Positions 8,629 to 16,645 of a stretch of DNA of 64,000 nucleotides are shown piece by piece (positions within the stretch are counted from its first letter, which is position 1; the number at the start of each line of letters is the position of its first letter). The notes under the pieces were generated by a model. The model ran no database searches. It saw nothing but the letters and a program-made list of their open reading frames with translations, and was not told the origin of the DNA. Origin of the DNA: Hydrotalea flava (GTDB taxonomy: Bacteria; Bacteroidota; Bacteroidia; Chitinophagales; Chitinophagaceae); contig NZ_LUHG01000072.1 in NCBI RefSeq assembly GCF_001623405.1, positions 1 to 64,000 of the forward strand. The letters run 5' to 3'. The position numbers and the translations under genes were made by a program.

Positions 8629-9006
8629 TTATATTGTTTCTACTGGTATATGTAACTCTAAAGCAAAGTCACATATAACAGGTTCAATATCTTTTTTTAT
8701 CCAACGCTTCCAGGTATACTTGACTATACAAAAATGTAATAAGCCACTTATAAAAAAATAAAACATAAGAGGTGTAATATATAATAATAGAGTATGATTA
8801 ATAAACATAAATGGCCAAGGCATAAAAATTGCAATGAAAACTCTAAGAATACTCTCGCCAAATCCTACATTCAATGTTATGTCGTTTGATTGCTTCTTTT
8901 TATTAAAATCAAACTCATCATTCACTTGGATATCAGTTATTTTATTTTCGTTGGCAGAAAGAAAAATTTTCTTTGGTACTGCCGTTGTGATTTTTTTCAT
9001 TTTCAT
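8629..9006 (-). CDS. Small membrane protein, weakly DUF2892-like
   Basis: 125 residues from the ATG at 9006; 9000 is an equally possible start, while an upstream ATG at 9045 gives an unlikely leader. A soluble ~45-residue N-terminus rich in Lys and Asp is followed by NVGFGESILRVFIAIFMPWPFMF and a second hydrophobic helix, LLLYITPLMFYFFISGLLHFCIV. This NVG...RV...helix layout recalls DUF2892 proteins, often linked to rhodaneses and sulfur genes, but similarity is weak. It is 31 bp upstream of the TsdA-like gene, probably the same transcript. Confidence 0.55.
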   Translation of the reverse strand: MKMKKITTAVPKKIFLSANENKITDIQVNDEFDFNKKKQSNDITLNVGFGESILRVFIAIFMPWPFMFINHTLLLYITPLMFYFFISGLLHFCIVKYTWKRWIKKDIEPVICDFALELHIPVETI

Positions 9007-9170
9007 AAATTTTATAATACAAATTTCGGTAGAAAAAAAACACAAATGAAATCACTAATTCAGATAGTCAATAACTTTTAGTAATAAGGATGATGCGGTT
9101 CTTTTTGAATAGAAATTTAAATTTAACAGGTAAGTCAATTTAACAATATTATGTATTGCATTTATGCTTT

Positions 9171-9201
9171 AAAACAAAATCCCGGTTTGTAGTAAACCGG
9201 G
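9171..9201 (-). terminator. Terminator downstream of the TIGR03118 gene
   Basis: A perfect 8-bp stem (CCCGGTTT with AAACCGGG, 5-nt loop) is followed on the minus strand by ATTTTGTTTT. It lies 31 nt past the stop codon of the lipoprotein gene at 9233. Confidence 0.75.
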
Positions 9202-9232
9202 GTTTCGAGTTGATTAATAATATTGAAGACAA

Positions 9233-10357
9233 CTATTTTTTTATATACCCAAATAATCCATCTTTTTCATAATTTGGCCCTGCCTCAAAATAAAGACGAG
9301 TAGGGTCAATTGTAGTTGCTGTTACGGGTGGGAATGAAAGTGCCCACAAACCATCAATTACCAATGGTTGTCCTTTTGACTGTAATTGCCCTAAATACGT
9401 ACCATCATTTTTATACGCATTAATATGTCCATCGCCAAAATTTCCTACTAAAATAGTATTGGCATAACTAGTAGAGTCTGCACCAAAGAAACTGCCGGGT
9501 GCTTTTGCAATCCCCCAAGGCGAATTCAATTGTCCTCCATTTGAAACCAAGCGTTTTACAAATGTTCCATCGGGGTTGAATATATCAACAATGCCTAAAC
9601 CACTGGCGTGCACTTCGTTTCCATCAGGACCAACTTTTGCATATAAGACATACAATTGATTGTCGATTGTTTGAACATTAAATGGCGAATACTGCGCAGG
9701 CAAATTAGGATCTGTAAAATTTATATTAACACTATTCCAATTATTATCAAAAACATCGATAGTACCTTTTTTAAAATTTGCAGCATACAAATAGTTACTA
9801 CCCATATTAGTGGCTAACGCAAGGCCAAAGTAGGAGGCGGTTACAGAATTGTTTATTTTGGTAATAGCATGTGTCAGGTTGCCTTTGTTCCAACCGGAAA
9901 TAATTCCATCCTGGCTTGCAAAAATAAATATGGCAGGAGAGCCATTGGGCAGCATAAAGTTAGAACTACCGGCAAAAACCTGTCCTGTTATATGCCCGCC
10001 AGTAGCACTATTGGGTGAAGGAATAGCTACAGGTGATAATAATTGATTGCCCTCCTTGTCGTACACAGGGGCATATCCGGTAACATTGGCACTTAACCAG
10101 ATATTACCTGCAGGACTAAATGAAATACCCCATGCATCCTGCAGAATGGTGTCTACTCGCAATGCATTATAGGCAGTGGTATTGGCCACAAGGTTAACCT
10201 GATTAAAATTCTGTAACCCTGTTACAGGAAGTTGTGGCGTACCATAACCTTGTGAACTTTTTTTGCAGCCGGTAATAATTAATCCAATAGCAAGAAGCGT
10301 AATACCTCCTTTTAAAATTAAAGTGAAGGATTTTGATTTGATTGTTTTCATTTTCAT
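9233..10357 (-). CDS. TIGR03118-family lipoprotein (NHL-like propeller)
   Basis: 374 residues. The N-terminus ends in a lipobox, LIITGC (Cys 31), so it is likely a lipoprotein. The mature part begins FNQVNLVANTTAYNALRVDT, then DAWGISFSPAGNIWLS, GHITGQVFAG, IFIFASQDGIISGWN and LGIVDIFNPDGTFVKRL, matching the TIGR03118 family of beta-propeller proteins of unknown function. The repeats look like NHL or SMP-30-type blades. It is separated from the downstream genes by a terminator and from the exporter upstream by 46 bp, so it may share the exporter transcript. No catalytic residue can be named. Confidence 0.85.
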   Translation of the reverse strand: MKMKTIKSKSFTLILKGGITLLAIGLIITGCKKSSQGYGTPQLPVTGLQNFNQVNLVANTTAYNALRVDTILQDAWGISFSPAGNIWLSANVTGYAPVYDKEGNQLLSPVAIPSPNSATGGHITGQVFAGSSNFMLPNGSPAIFIFASQDGIISGWNKGNLTHAITKINNSVTASYFGLALATNMGSNYLYAANFKKGTIDVFDNNWNSVNINFTDPNLPAQYSPFNVQTIDNQLYVLYAKVGPDGNEVHASGLGIVDIFNPDGTFVKRLVSNGGQLNSPWGIAKAPGSFFGADSTSYANTILVGNFGDGHINAYKNDGTYLGQLQSKGQPLVIDGLWALSFPPVTATTIDPTRLYFEAGPNYEKDGLFGYIKK

Positions 10358-10403
10358 TTGAGTTTGATTGTTTAAAAAAATTTCTAAATAATAATTTATT
10401 AAT

Positions 10404-11387
10404 TTAAGCTAACATTGTAACAGCCCAGAGTGCAGCTACAGAAATAATTGCCCATAGCACAATTCCCTGGATAAGCGGCTTAAAACCTACTGACACCAAT
10501 ACTTTTCTCGATAAGCCACATCCAATTAAAAATAAAGTGAGAGTTAAGCCTGATTTAGCAATATATACAATGTATCTACTAAAATAGGTGCCCAAGGGCA
10601 GGTATGTATTTGCAATCATTGCAAGAACAAACAGGCCAATAAACCATGGGATTTTGATGCTTCCTGATTTTGAGTTAAATGCAAATGCAGATAAAAATGC
10701 AACTGGTATAATCCAAAGCGCTCTTGCTAATTTTACGGTTGTAGCTACTTCTAATGCATTCGATCCATATTTATTTGCCGCTCCAACAACAGAGCTTGTA
10801 TCATGTATTGCAATAGCACACCACATACCAAATTGAGTTTGAGACAAATTCAGGGCATGGCCAATAATAGGGAAGAGAAATAATGCAATAGAATTTAAAA
10901 TAAAAATAGTGCCAAGTGCAACAGATATTTGTTTCTCTTGTGCTTTAATAACGGGGGAAATAGCAGCGATTGCACTGCCTCCACAAACAGCAGTACCAGT
11001 AGAAATGAGATAAGAGGTTTTCTTCTCTATTTTTAAAAATTTACCCATTAAAAAACCAATGATTAAAGTTCCTGTTATTGATACAATAGTAAATAAAACA
11101 CCCTCTTTTCCAGCCTTTAAGGCACTACTTACATTCATTCCAAAACCTAAACCCACTACTGAAATTTGTAATAATATATGTGTTGCTTTATGATTGAGGT
11201 GTAAATATGGATGCCCAATAAACTGAGCAATTACTAAACCCATTAATAATGCAATTGGTGGAGAAATAAAAGGTGATAAACAAAATACAACCGCTAATAA
11301 AAAAATAACTTCTCTTGTAGTGATACTTCGGTCTAATATACCCTTAACCTTTTTTGGTGTTGTGGCTGCTTGTGCTGTTTCTTTCAT
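10404..11387 (-). CDS. YeiH-family (UPF0324) putative sulfate exporter
   Basis: 327 residues from the ATG at 11387; a longer frame to 11495 adds a charged leader. About ten transmembrane helices follow a short cytosolic start. FISPPIALLMGLVIAQFIGHP, LLQISVVGLGFGMN, TAVCGGSAIAAISPVIKA and AIAIHDTSSVVGAANKYG are diagnostic for the YeiH/UPF0324 family. In enterobacteria yeiH is paired with the LysR gene yeiE and is linked to sulfite or sulfate handling. Here a LysR gene and a TsdA-like cytochrome are in the same neighbourhood, which supports export of a sulfur oxyanion, by inference. Confidence 0.85.
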   Translation of the reverse strand: MKETAQAATTPKKVKGILDRSITTREVIFLLAVVFCLSPFISPPIALLMGLVIAQFIGHPYLHLNHKATHILLQISVVGLGFGMNVSSALKAGKEGVLFTIVSITGTLIIGFLMGKFLKIEKKTSYLISTGTAVCGGSAIAAISPVIKAQEKQISVALGTIFILNSIALFLFPIIGHALNLSQTQFGMWCAIAIHDTSSVVGAANKYGSNALEVATTVKLARALWIIPVAFLSAFAFNSKSGSIKIPWFIGLFVLAMIANTYLPLGTYFSRYIVYIAKSGLTLTLFLIGCGLSRKVLVSVGFKPLIQGIVLWAIISVAALWAVTMLA

Positions 11388-12066
11388 ATTGATTTCTTTG
11401 TTTTTAAGAATACAAAGCTTATCTTTAAATGAATTGTAATTAAATTGAAAAAAATGATGGTCAATAACTTCAGGTAATGTATAAATTTGTATCATAAAAA
11501 ATTCATATCATTAAACAAATTGCTTTTTCTTAATGTAAAATTGTTTATACTTATTGAATATATTTTGCATAAAAAAATATATTATTATTTAAATACATAA
11601 AATTGATATATTGAAACTATATGATTGAGATTAACTTCTCCTGCTTTTTTGTCAGATATTTTTTACTCATTCAGTTTGAATATATTTTTTTGTATTTTTT
11701 GCATTATTGCTGTTGAAGAACCGCAAAATGTTTAGCAGAAATAATTATATAAACATTTTCAACATGTTTTTTTAAAAAGTATTTTTTAACTTTTACATTT
11801 AATACAATCAACTGTTTGCTAAACATCGAAAAAACATTAGATAAGGTTGCCTCTCTAAAAAATTTTAGTAATGCCTATATTTTAATTTTTCTTTAATACA
11901 GGCAGGGAGTTCAATTATTTTATTTTAAGTTCATTAGGAAAAGTATATCATCCTTTCAAAAAAAATTTAGCTTTAATGGTTTGAAATGTGTTAGATGCTT
12001 TTAGAAAGATAGTTTGCTCCTTTTATTGTGGAAATTAAAATGCAAGAATGGGGCAACTAAATGTTA
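11388..12066. other. Long AT-rich intergenic region between divergent genes
   Basis: About 680 bp between the YeiH-like gene (minus) and the sigma factor (plus). No convincing reading frame or RNA gene is visible. On the minus strand near 11530-11560 there is a weak AGTATAAA-type match to the repeats at 4.66 and 15.03 kb. The plus-strand sigma promoter is just beyond the right end. Confidence 0.5.
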
Positions 12067-12074
12067 TATTTTTG
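12067..12074 (+). promoter_or_regulatory. -7 box (TATTTTTG) for the ECF sigma operon
   Basis: Exact TAnnTTTG match. Expected transcription start is near 12080, giving a leader of about 20 nt before the TTG start at 12101. No clear -33 TTTG at 19-21 bp spacing. The leader holds ATG-TAC-ATA-AAG-CAT-TAA, a five-codon frame in phase with the sigma gene. Confidence 0.4.
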
Positions 12075-12100
12075 CGATTATGTACATAAAGCATTAATAC

Positions 12101-12661
12101 TTGCTTACAAAGGAAGATTTAATAGAATGCCTTGATGGATGTAAAAAGAACGATAGGAGAAGTCAGGAAAAATTATATGCTTCTTACTACGGTCTTGCCA
12201 TGTCTATATGTTATAAATACGTAAATAATCATGAAGAGGCTGTAGAAGCAGTACATGATGGCTTTTTAAAAATTTTTAAAGAACTGTACCATTTCAGTAC
12301 CGATTCTCAAATTGTGATTCCGACATTCACAGCCTGGCTTAAAAAGATTATGATTTTCACAGCCATTGACTATTACAGAAAACAAAAGAAAGAAGCAGTT
12401 TTTACTGAATTGGATGTACAATATGAAGAAGTTACTCATGTAATTGAAACTGGTCTGGATAAAATGTCTCATGATGAGATTGTGAAAGCAATAAAAACCC
12501 TTCCGCCAGGTTACAGGCTTGTATTCAATCTTTATGTGGTAGACGGATTGAGTCATAAAGAGGTGGCAGCATATCTGAATATTTCTGAAGGAACTTCTAA
12601 GTCTAATTTATCGAAGGCCAGAGCATTTCTTCAAAAGGTATTATTGCCTCATTTAACATAA
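12101..12661 (+). CDS. ECF-type RNA polymerase sigma factor
   Basis: 186 residues. Region 2 runs through KNDRRSQEKLYASYYGLAMSICYKYVNNHEEAVEAVHDGFLKIFKEL, and region 4 ends in LPPGYRLVFNLYVVDGLSHKEVAAYLNISEGTSKSNLSKARAFL, both typical of sigma-70 family members. The start is a TTG: the in-frame ATG at 12080 is cut off by TAA at 12095, and the next ATG (about residue 33) would remove most of region 2. It lies 10 bp before a membrane protein, the usual Bacteroidota pairing of an ECF sigma factor with a transmembrane partner that may restrain it. Targets are unknown. Confidence 0.9.
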   Translation: MLTKEDLIECLDGCKKNDRRSQEKLYASYYGLAMSICYKYVNNHEEAVEAVHDGFLKIFKELYHFSTDSQIVIPTFTAWLKKIMIFTAIDYYRKQKKEAVFTELDVQYEEVTHVIETGLDKMSHDEIVKAIKTLPPGYRLVFNLYVVDGLSHKEVAAYLNISEGTSKSNLSKARAFLQKVLLPHLT

Positions 12662-12671
12662 AAAACAAGCT

Positions 12672-14054
12672 ATGTGGATTGAAGACTTTGATGATAAAAT
12701 TAAAAAGGCCATGCAAAACAATGTACCATTGTTTGAGGAAAACGAATGGAAAAAGATGGAGGCATTGCTAGATAAGGAATTACCGCAAAATAAACGGCGG
12801 ATACTCCCTTTATTTTTTTGGATACCCCTTTTTCTGGTTGGACTATCTTCCATTTTTTTTATTTATAACCACTATCATGCTATTTTAATTCAAAGTAAAT
12901 TTCAAAATAAAGAAGCATCTGTAATTGAACAACAGTATCAAAAGAACAAACCAAATTCGTTTCTTAAACCAACTACTGAACCTGGGCAAATGAATGGCAA
13001 ATTAAAATTAAATGAAGCGCAATATGGTACAAGCAATACACCTGCAATACATAAAATTGTACCAGAAACAATGAAACGAATAAACCGGAAGGGCATCTAT
13101 AATATCCCAATAACAAATTCTTCCCACAAACTAAACAATACTCAGGTATTCACCCAACAGAAAAATTTCATTAAAAGTGATGAGGTATTGAATAATACAG
13201 GCAACAGTTCAACTACTGCAATTGTAACAATCAATGCAGCACCAAAAATTAATAATCATCTTAAAGTAGTTGATGAGGAACGAAAATCTGGGTTTGTTTC
13301 AAAGAATAATAAGATTGGTACTGATACAATGAAACCAGAACCTATTGTTGAAATTTCAGAATTCAAGAAGCAAAATAAGAATGTAGAAAGTAAAGACAAA
13401 CAAAATGCTAACAGTTTTACTGAAAACAAATTATCAAAATCAGTAAGTAAAATAAGTAAAAACAATGAACTTTCCCTAATGGCTATATCCGGAATGCAGA
13501 CCAATGGTACCAGGCTTGCTGCACTTGGAACAATAGAACCAGTTTATGGTATTGGGCTGCAATATACTTTGGGGAAAAAATGGGCTGTGCGCGGAAGTAT
13601 AATGCAGCAGCAAAAGAATTATGCAGCACGGAATGAAGATTATCATGCCCCTACAGGCAGCTGGGCATCAGGTGTTGTCTTTAAAAATATTAAGGCTGAT
13701 TGCAGTGTCATCGAAATTCCATTAAGTGTTGCTTTCAAAGTTAAGACTTTTAAAACAGGGAGCTTATTTGTATCCGTTGGATCTTCCACATACTTTATGA
13801 AGCGGGAACAATATCAGTTTTATTTTAAAGGACCATCTGGTAACGATACCACCCGAACTGCTAGTTTTGTAAATAATAGCCAGCATTATTTTTCTTCCAT
13901 AAATTTGTCGGCAATAGCAGAAAAAAATATTTCATCCCGTTTTTCAATTCAGGCCGAGCCATTCTTTCAATTGCCGATTAATGGTATTGGGGTAGGAAAA
14001 ATAAAATTGTATAATATGGGAGTGTTGTTAACAGCCAGGTTAAAGATTAAATAG
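12672..14054 (+). CDS. Membrane-anchored protein with C-terminal beta-barrel-like domain, sigma partner
   Basis: 460 residues. It starts WIEDFDDKIKKAMQNNVPLFEENEWKKMEALLD, a soluble segment like those of Bacteroidota sigma-linked proteins. One transmembrane helix follows (about 46-65, FFWIPLFLVGLSSIFFIY), then a long Asn/Lys/Thr-rich linker (about 70-265). The last ~190 residues form alternating strands (YGIGLQYTLGKKWAVRGSIM, SLFVSVGSSTYFMKREQYQF, GIGVGKIKLYNMGVLLTARLKI) resembling an outer-membrane beta-barrel. The single inner helix, linker and barrel-like end suggest an envelope-spanning sensor that could act on the sigma factor encoded 10 bp upstream. No standard anti-sigma motif was recognised. 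Confidence 0.75.
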   Translation: MWIEDFDDKIKKAMQNNVPLFEENEWKKMEALLDKELPQNKRRILPLFFWIPLFLVGLSSIFFIYNHYHAILIQSKFQNKEASVIEQQYQKNKPNSFLKPTTEPGQMNGKLKLNEAQYGTSNTPAIHKIVPETMKRINRKGIYNIPITNSSHKLNNTQVFTQQKNFIKSDEVLNNTGNSSTTAIVTINAAPKINNHLKVVDEERKSGFVSKNNKIGTDTMKPEPIVEISEFKKQNKNVESKDKQNANSFTENKLSKSVSKISKNNELSLMAISGMQTNGTRLAALGTIEPVYGIGLQYTLGKKWAVRGSIMQQQKNYAARNEDYHAPTGSWASGVVFKNIKADCSVIEIPLSVAFKVKTFKTGSLFVSVGSSTYFMKREQYQFYFKGPSGNDTTRTASFVNNSQHYFSSINLSAIAEKNISSRFSIQAEPFFQLPINGIGVGKIKLYNMGVLLTARLKIK

Positions 14055-14076
14055 TAAGTCAGACTATTTAAATCTT
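14044..14076. terminator. Imperfect hairpin between convergent genes
   Basis: AAGATTAAATAG pairs with CTATTTAAATCTT (one bulged base) across a 9-nt loop. The stem overlaps the stop codon of the sigma-partner gene. No T-run follows, so function as a terminator is uncertain. Confidence 0.3.
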
Positions 14077-14091
14077 CAAATAGAACTGACA

Positions 14092-14985
14092 CTATCTGAC
14101 CGAATGAAAATTAGCGAATTTCACAAACAGTTCGGCTAGTTTTTCAGCAGGACCCTGCTGTTGTATAAAATAAAAAAAACGTTCAATGCTTAATCCTTTT
14201 ATATCTATAATACAGCAATCTTTGTTTTGCAATTCCTTTAAAACCGAATGAATAGAAAGAAATGCCATGCAGTTACTATGCATTAAATAAAGCTTCATGC
14301 TTTCTGTACTGCCTAATTGCATTTCACTTTTTAATTGTGAAATTTTAATACCTAATGGCTTTAGGGCATGTGCAATTACTTCGAGCGTACCTGAACCCGG
14401 TTCTCTTAATAGTAAAGGAATTTTTTTTAATTCCTCAGGTTGAATGGTTAGTTTTTTTGCCAATGGGTTGTTGATATGGGATACCAGTACAATTTCATCT
14501 TTAACAAACTCAGTATATTTTATATAAGATTTCTTTTTTTGACCTTCAATAATTCCTATATCAATCACCTTTTCTTGTAAAGCCAATTCAATTTGCTCGG
14601 TATTATTGGTCAGTAAGGTAATTGTGATCTCAGGAAATTTTTTATGAAATGCGGCTAATACTGGTGGTAAAACATATTGTGCAACGGTAGTACTAGCCCC
14701 TAAACGTAATTTCCCGGTATGGCTTTGCGATAGTGTGTTCATTTCAAATTCTAGAGTACGGTAAATGGCAAACAGTTGTTCAGTATGTTGTAATAAGGTT
14801 TCTCCTGCAGGCGTTAACTTTATTTTTGTTCCATTTCTGTCAAAAAGTTTTATTTTAAAGTAGTGTTCTATTTCGTGAATATGTTTGGTAACTGCCGGCT
14901 GTGTAATAAACAATTCATCTGCTGCCTTTGTAAAGTTGAGGCGCTTGGCAACAGCATGAAAAACCTGAAGTCTGAAATCAAACAT
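14092..14985 (-). CDS. LysR-type transcriptional regulator
   Basis: 297 residues, normal length. The N-terminal winged helix-turn-helix (about 4-62) reads RLNFTKAADELFITQPAVTKHIHEIE, FDRNGTKIKLTPAGE. The effector domain (about 90-295) has GKLRLGASTTVAQYVLPPVLAAFHKKFPEI, LREPGSGTLEVI and GSTESMKLYLMHSNCMAFLS. This effector layout resembles the CysL/YeiE subgroup, known elsewhere for sulfite and sulfur genes; that placement is by eye. It is divergent from the P460 cytochrome operon, and the shared promoter region holds a perfect 12-bp inverted repeat, as expected for an autoregulated LysR gene. Confidence 0.92.
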   Translation of the reverse strand: MFDFRLQVFHAVAKRLNFTKAADELFITQPAVTKHIHEIEHYFKIKLFDRNGTKIKLTPAGETLLQHTEQLFAIYRTLEFEMNTLSQSHTGKLRLGASTTVAQYVLPPVLAAFHKKFPEITITLLTNNTEQIELALQEKVIDIGIIEGQKKKSYIKYTEFVKDEIVLVSHINNPLAKKLTIQPEELKKIPLLLREPGSGTLEVIAHALKPLGIKISQLKSEMQLGSTESMKLYLMHSNCMAFLSIHSVLKELQNKDCCIIDIKGLSIERFFYFIQQQGPAEKLAELFVKFANFHSVR

Positions 14986-15028
14986 AATAATTGATTTAAA
15001 TTTTTATACTGTAAACTGTTAAATTAAA

Positions 15029-15090
15029 AATAGTATAATAATTGATGTAATTGATGTAATAAATTTGGAATTAATAATATTATTATACTA
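15029..15090. promoter_or_regulatory. LysR-type operator candidate in the divergent promoter
   Basis: A perfect 12-bp inverted repeat, TAGTATAATAAT (15031-15042) and ATTATTATACTA (15079-15090), is separated by 36 bp. Inside it a 9-bp unit (ATTGATGTA) is repeated at 15041-15049 and 15050-15058. The left arm, as AATAGTATAATAATTGAT, matches the two repeats at 4659-4706. Position between lysR and the cytochrome pair suits control of both. Confidence 0.55.
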
Positions 15091-15194
15091 ATCAAACTGC
15101 TAAACAAATTTAAGCAATATTTATAGTATTAGTAATAAAGTATCAAATATACAATTGGGTTTAAAATTTTTTTTAACTTAGTAAAAAAGTAATT

Positions 15195-16148
15195 ATGAAA
15201 CATTTATTTCAAAATAAATTGTTTAGGATAACACTATTTATAATTATATTTATTTTTTTAGCTATCCAGTTTATCAAACCAAAATTAGAAATTTCAAGCC
15301 AAAGCAATGATCTTTCATTGAACCCTGCCTTGAAGCAAATTTTTAAAAAGGCCTGTTACGATTGTCATTCAAATGAAACCAATCTTTCGTGGTTTGATAA
15401 AATTCAACCTGCTTACTGGTTGGTTGCTCAACATGTTAAAACAGGCAGGCAATATTTAAATTTTTCTCGGTGGGACAGTATTCCTAAGACAGTACAAAAA
15501 GGTGTGTTATTCGAATCTCTCAACCAAATTCAATTTGGTACAATGCCATTAGGTTCTTATGAAAAAATTCATCCGGGCTCAAAAGTAAGTTCAAGCGAAG
15601 TATCTGAAATTGAAAAATATCTTTCTACTCTTATAACAAACAATCCCTCCGATTCTTCAGTTATAAATAGTGCAAATAGGCAATATAATAACTGGTTGCA
15701 ACATCAGGCTTTGAATTTTGCAACAGCACCTTCGCCAAATGGTATAGAATTTATCCCTGCATACAAAAACTGGAAAGCTATTAGTTCAACCGATAGGTTA
15801 GATAATGGAACGATGCGGATTATTTTTGGGAATGACATTGCTGTAAAAGCAATTTCAAATAAAAATATTAATCCATGGCCTGATGGAACTATTTTTGCTA
15901 AAGCTGCCTGGGCACAGGTTAGAGACTCTTTAGGTAATGTACATGCCGGACAATTTATACAAGTTGAATTTATGATTAAAGATGCTCGAAAGTATGCATC
16001 AACGCATGGTTGGGGTTTTGCAAGATGGAAGGGTGTTTCTTTGTTGCCTTATGGGAAGAACAAATTATTCACAACTGAATGTATGGGTTGTCACCAGCCT
16101 ATGAAAAATAATGACTTTGTGTTTACCATGCCTTTAACTTTTAAATAA
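15195..16148 (+). CDS. Haem-binding domain plus cytochrome P460 domain protein
   Basis: 317 residues with one N-terminal hydrophobic segment (11-27), either signal or anchor. The first domain contains CYDCHSN (54-60), typical of the Haem_bd domain. The second (about 175-317) is cytochrome P460-like: WKAISSTDRLDNGTMRIIFGNDIAVKAI, PWPDGTIFAKAAWAQ, and the C-heme motif CMGCH (296-300). P460 proteins act on hydroxylamine or nitric oxide in nitrifiers and methanotrophs, but most Bacteroidota copies are untested. It is divergent from the LysR gene across the operator-like repeat and is followed after 5 bp by a second P460-like gene. Confidence 0.85.
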   Translation: MKHLFQNKLFRITLFIIIFIFLAIQFIKPKLEISSQSNDLSLNPALKQIFKKACYDCHSNETNLSWFDKIQPAYWLVAQHVKTGRQYLNFSRWDSIPKTVQKGVLFESLNQIQFGTMPLGSYEKIHPGSKVSSSEVSEIEKYLSTLITNNPSDSSVINSANRQYNNWLQHQALNFATAPSPNGIEFIPAYKNWKAISSTDRLDNGTMRIIFGNDIAVKAISNKNINPWPDGTIFAKAAWAQVRDSLGNVHAGQFIQVEFMIKDARKYASTHGWGFARWKGVSLLPYGKNKLFTTECMGCHQPMKNNDFVFTMPLTFK

Positions 16149-16153
16149 AAAAT

Positions 16154-16645
16154 ATGAAAAAAGCATATAGTGTATATTTAATTTTTTTATTGCTACTAAG
16201 TTGCGGTCGTACTGAAAATAAAGTGGATACTCTAATCAATATTTCTGCTTCCCGGATTGATTCAATTTCATTCAATCCACTTAAATGGAAAGTAGTAACC
16301 TCATCAACCAATCATGCTAAGAATACCCAATCAATATTGTACGGAAATGATATAGCCGTTGATTATGCAAGGTCAAATGCAGCAAAGCAATATCCGCCCG
16401 GTTCAAAATTGTGTTTTGTAACCTGGAGCCAACAAAACGATAAACACTGGTTTGGTGCAAAAATACCTTACGAAATCATCTCAATAGAATTGATAACATT
16501 TAAAAACATGAGCAATGGCAGCTTTTTAAGAAGTTATGAAAAATATATTGGGAAACCGTTGCAAAGGTTGAACGAACTCGATTCAACTTTTACGGCTCAA
16601 CGCATCAATTATATAATTTCTCAAGATGCTTCTGTACTTCCATAA
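16154..16645 (+). CDS. P460-like lipoprotein lacking a c-heme site
   Basis: 163 residues. Lipobox LLLSC (Cys 17). The mature protein reads PLKWKVVTSSTNHAKNTQSILYGNDIAVDYARS...PPGSKLCFVTWSQQNDKHWFGAKIP, which parallels the P460 domain of the gene immediately upstream (WKAISSTDRLDNGTMRIIFGNDIAVKAI...AWAQ). There is no CxxCH, and the C-terminal heme-binding end of P460 is replaced by a different tail. It is therefore a heme-less paralogue, perhaps a partner or chaperone of the upstream cytochrome. Start chosen 5 bp after the upstream stop, giving a clean lipoprotein signal. Confidence 0.7.
   Translation: MKKAYSVYLIFLLLLSCGRTENKVDTLINISASRIDSISFNPLKWKVVTSSTNHAKNTQSILYGNDIAVDYARSNAAKQYPPGSKLCFVTWSQQNDKHWFGAKIPYEIISIELITFKNMSNGSFLRSYEKYIGKPLQRLNELDSTFTAQRINYIISQDASVLP

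Noticed and set aside
11388-12066. Small RNA gene in the long AT-rich gap
   Set aside because: No conserved structure, promoter plus terminator pair or tRNA-like sequence could be seen.
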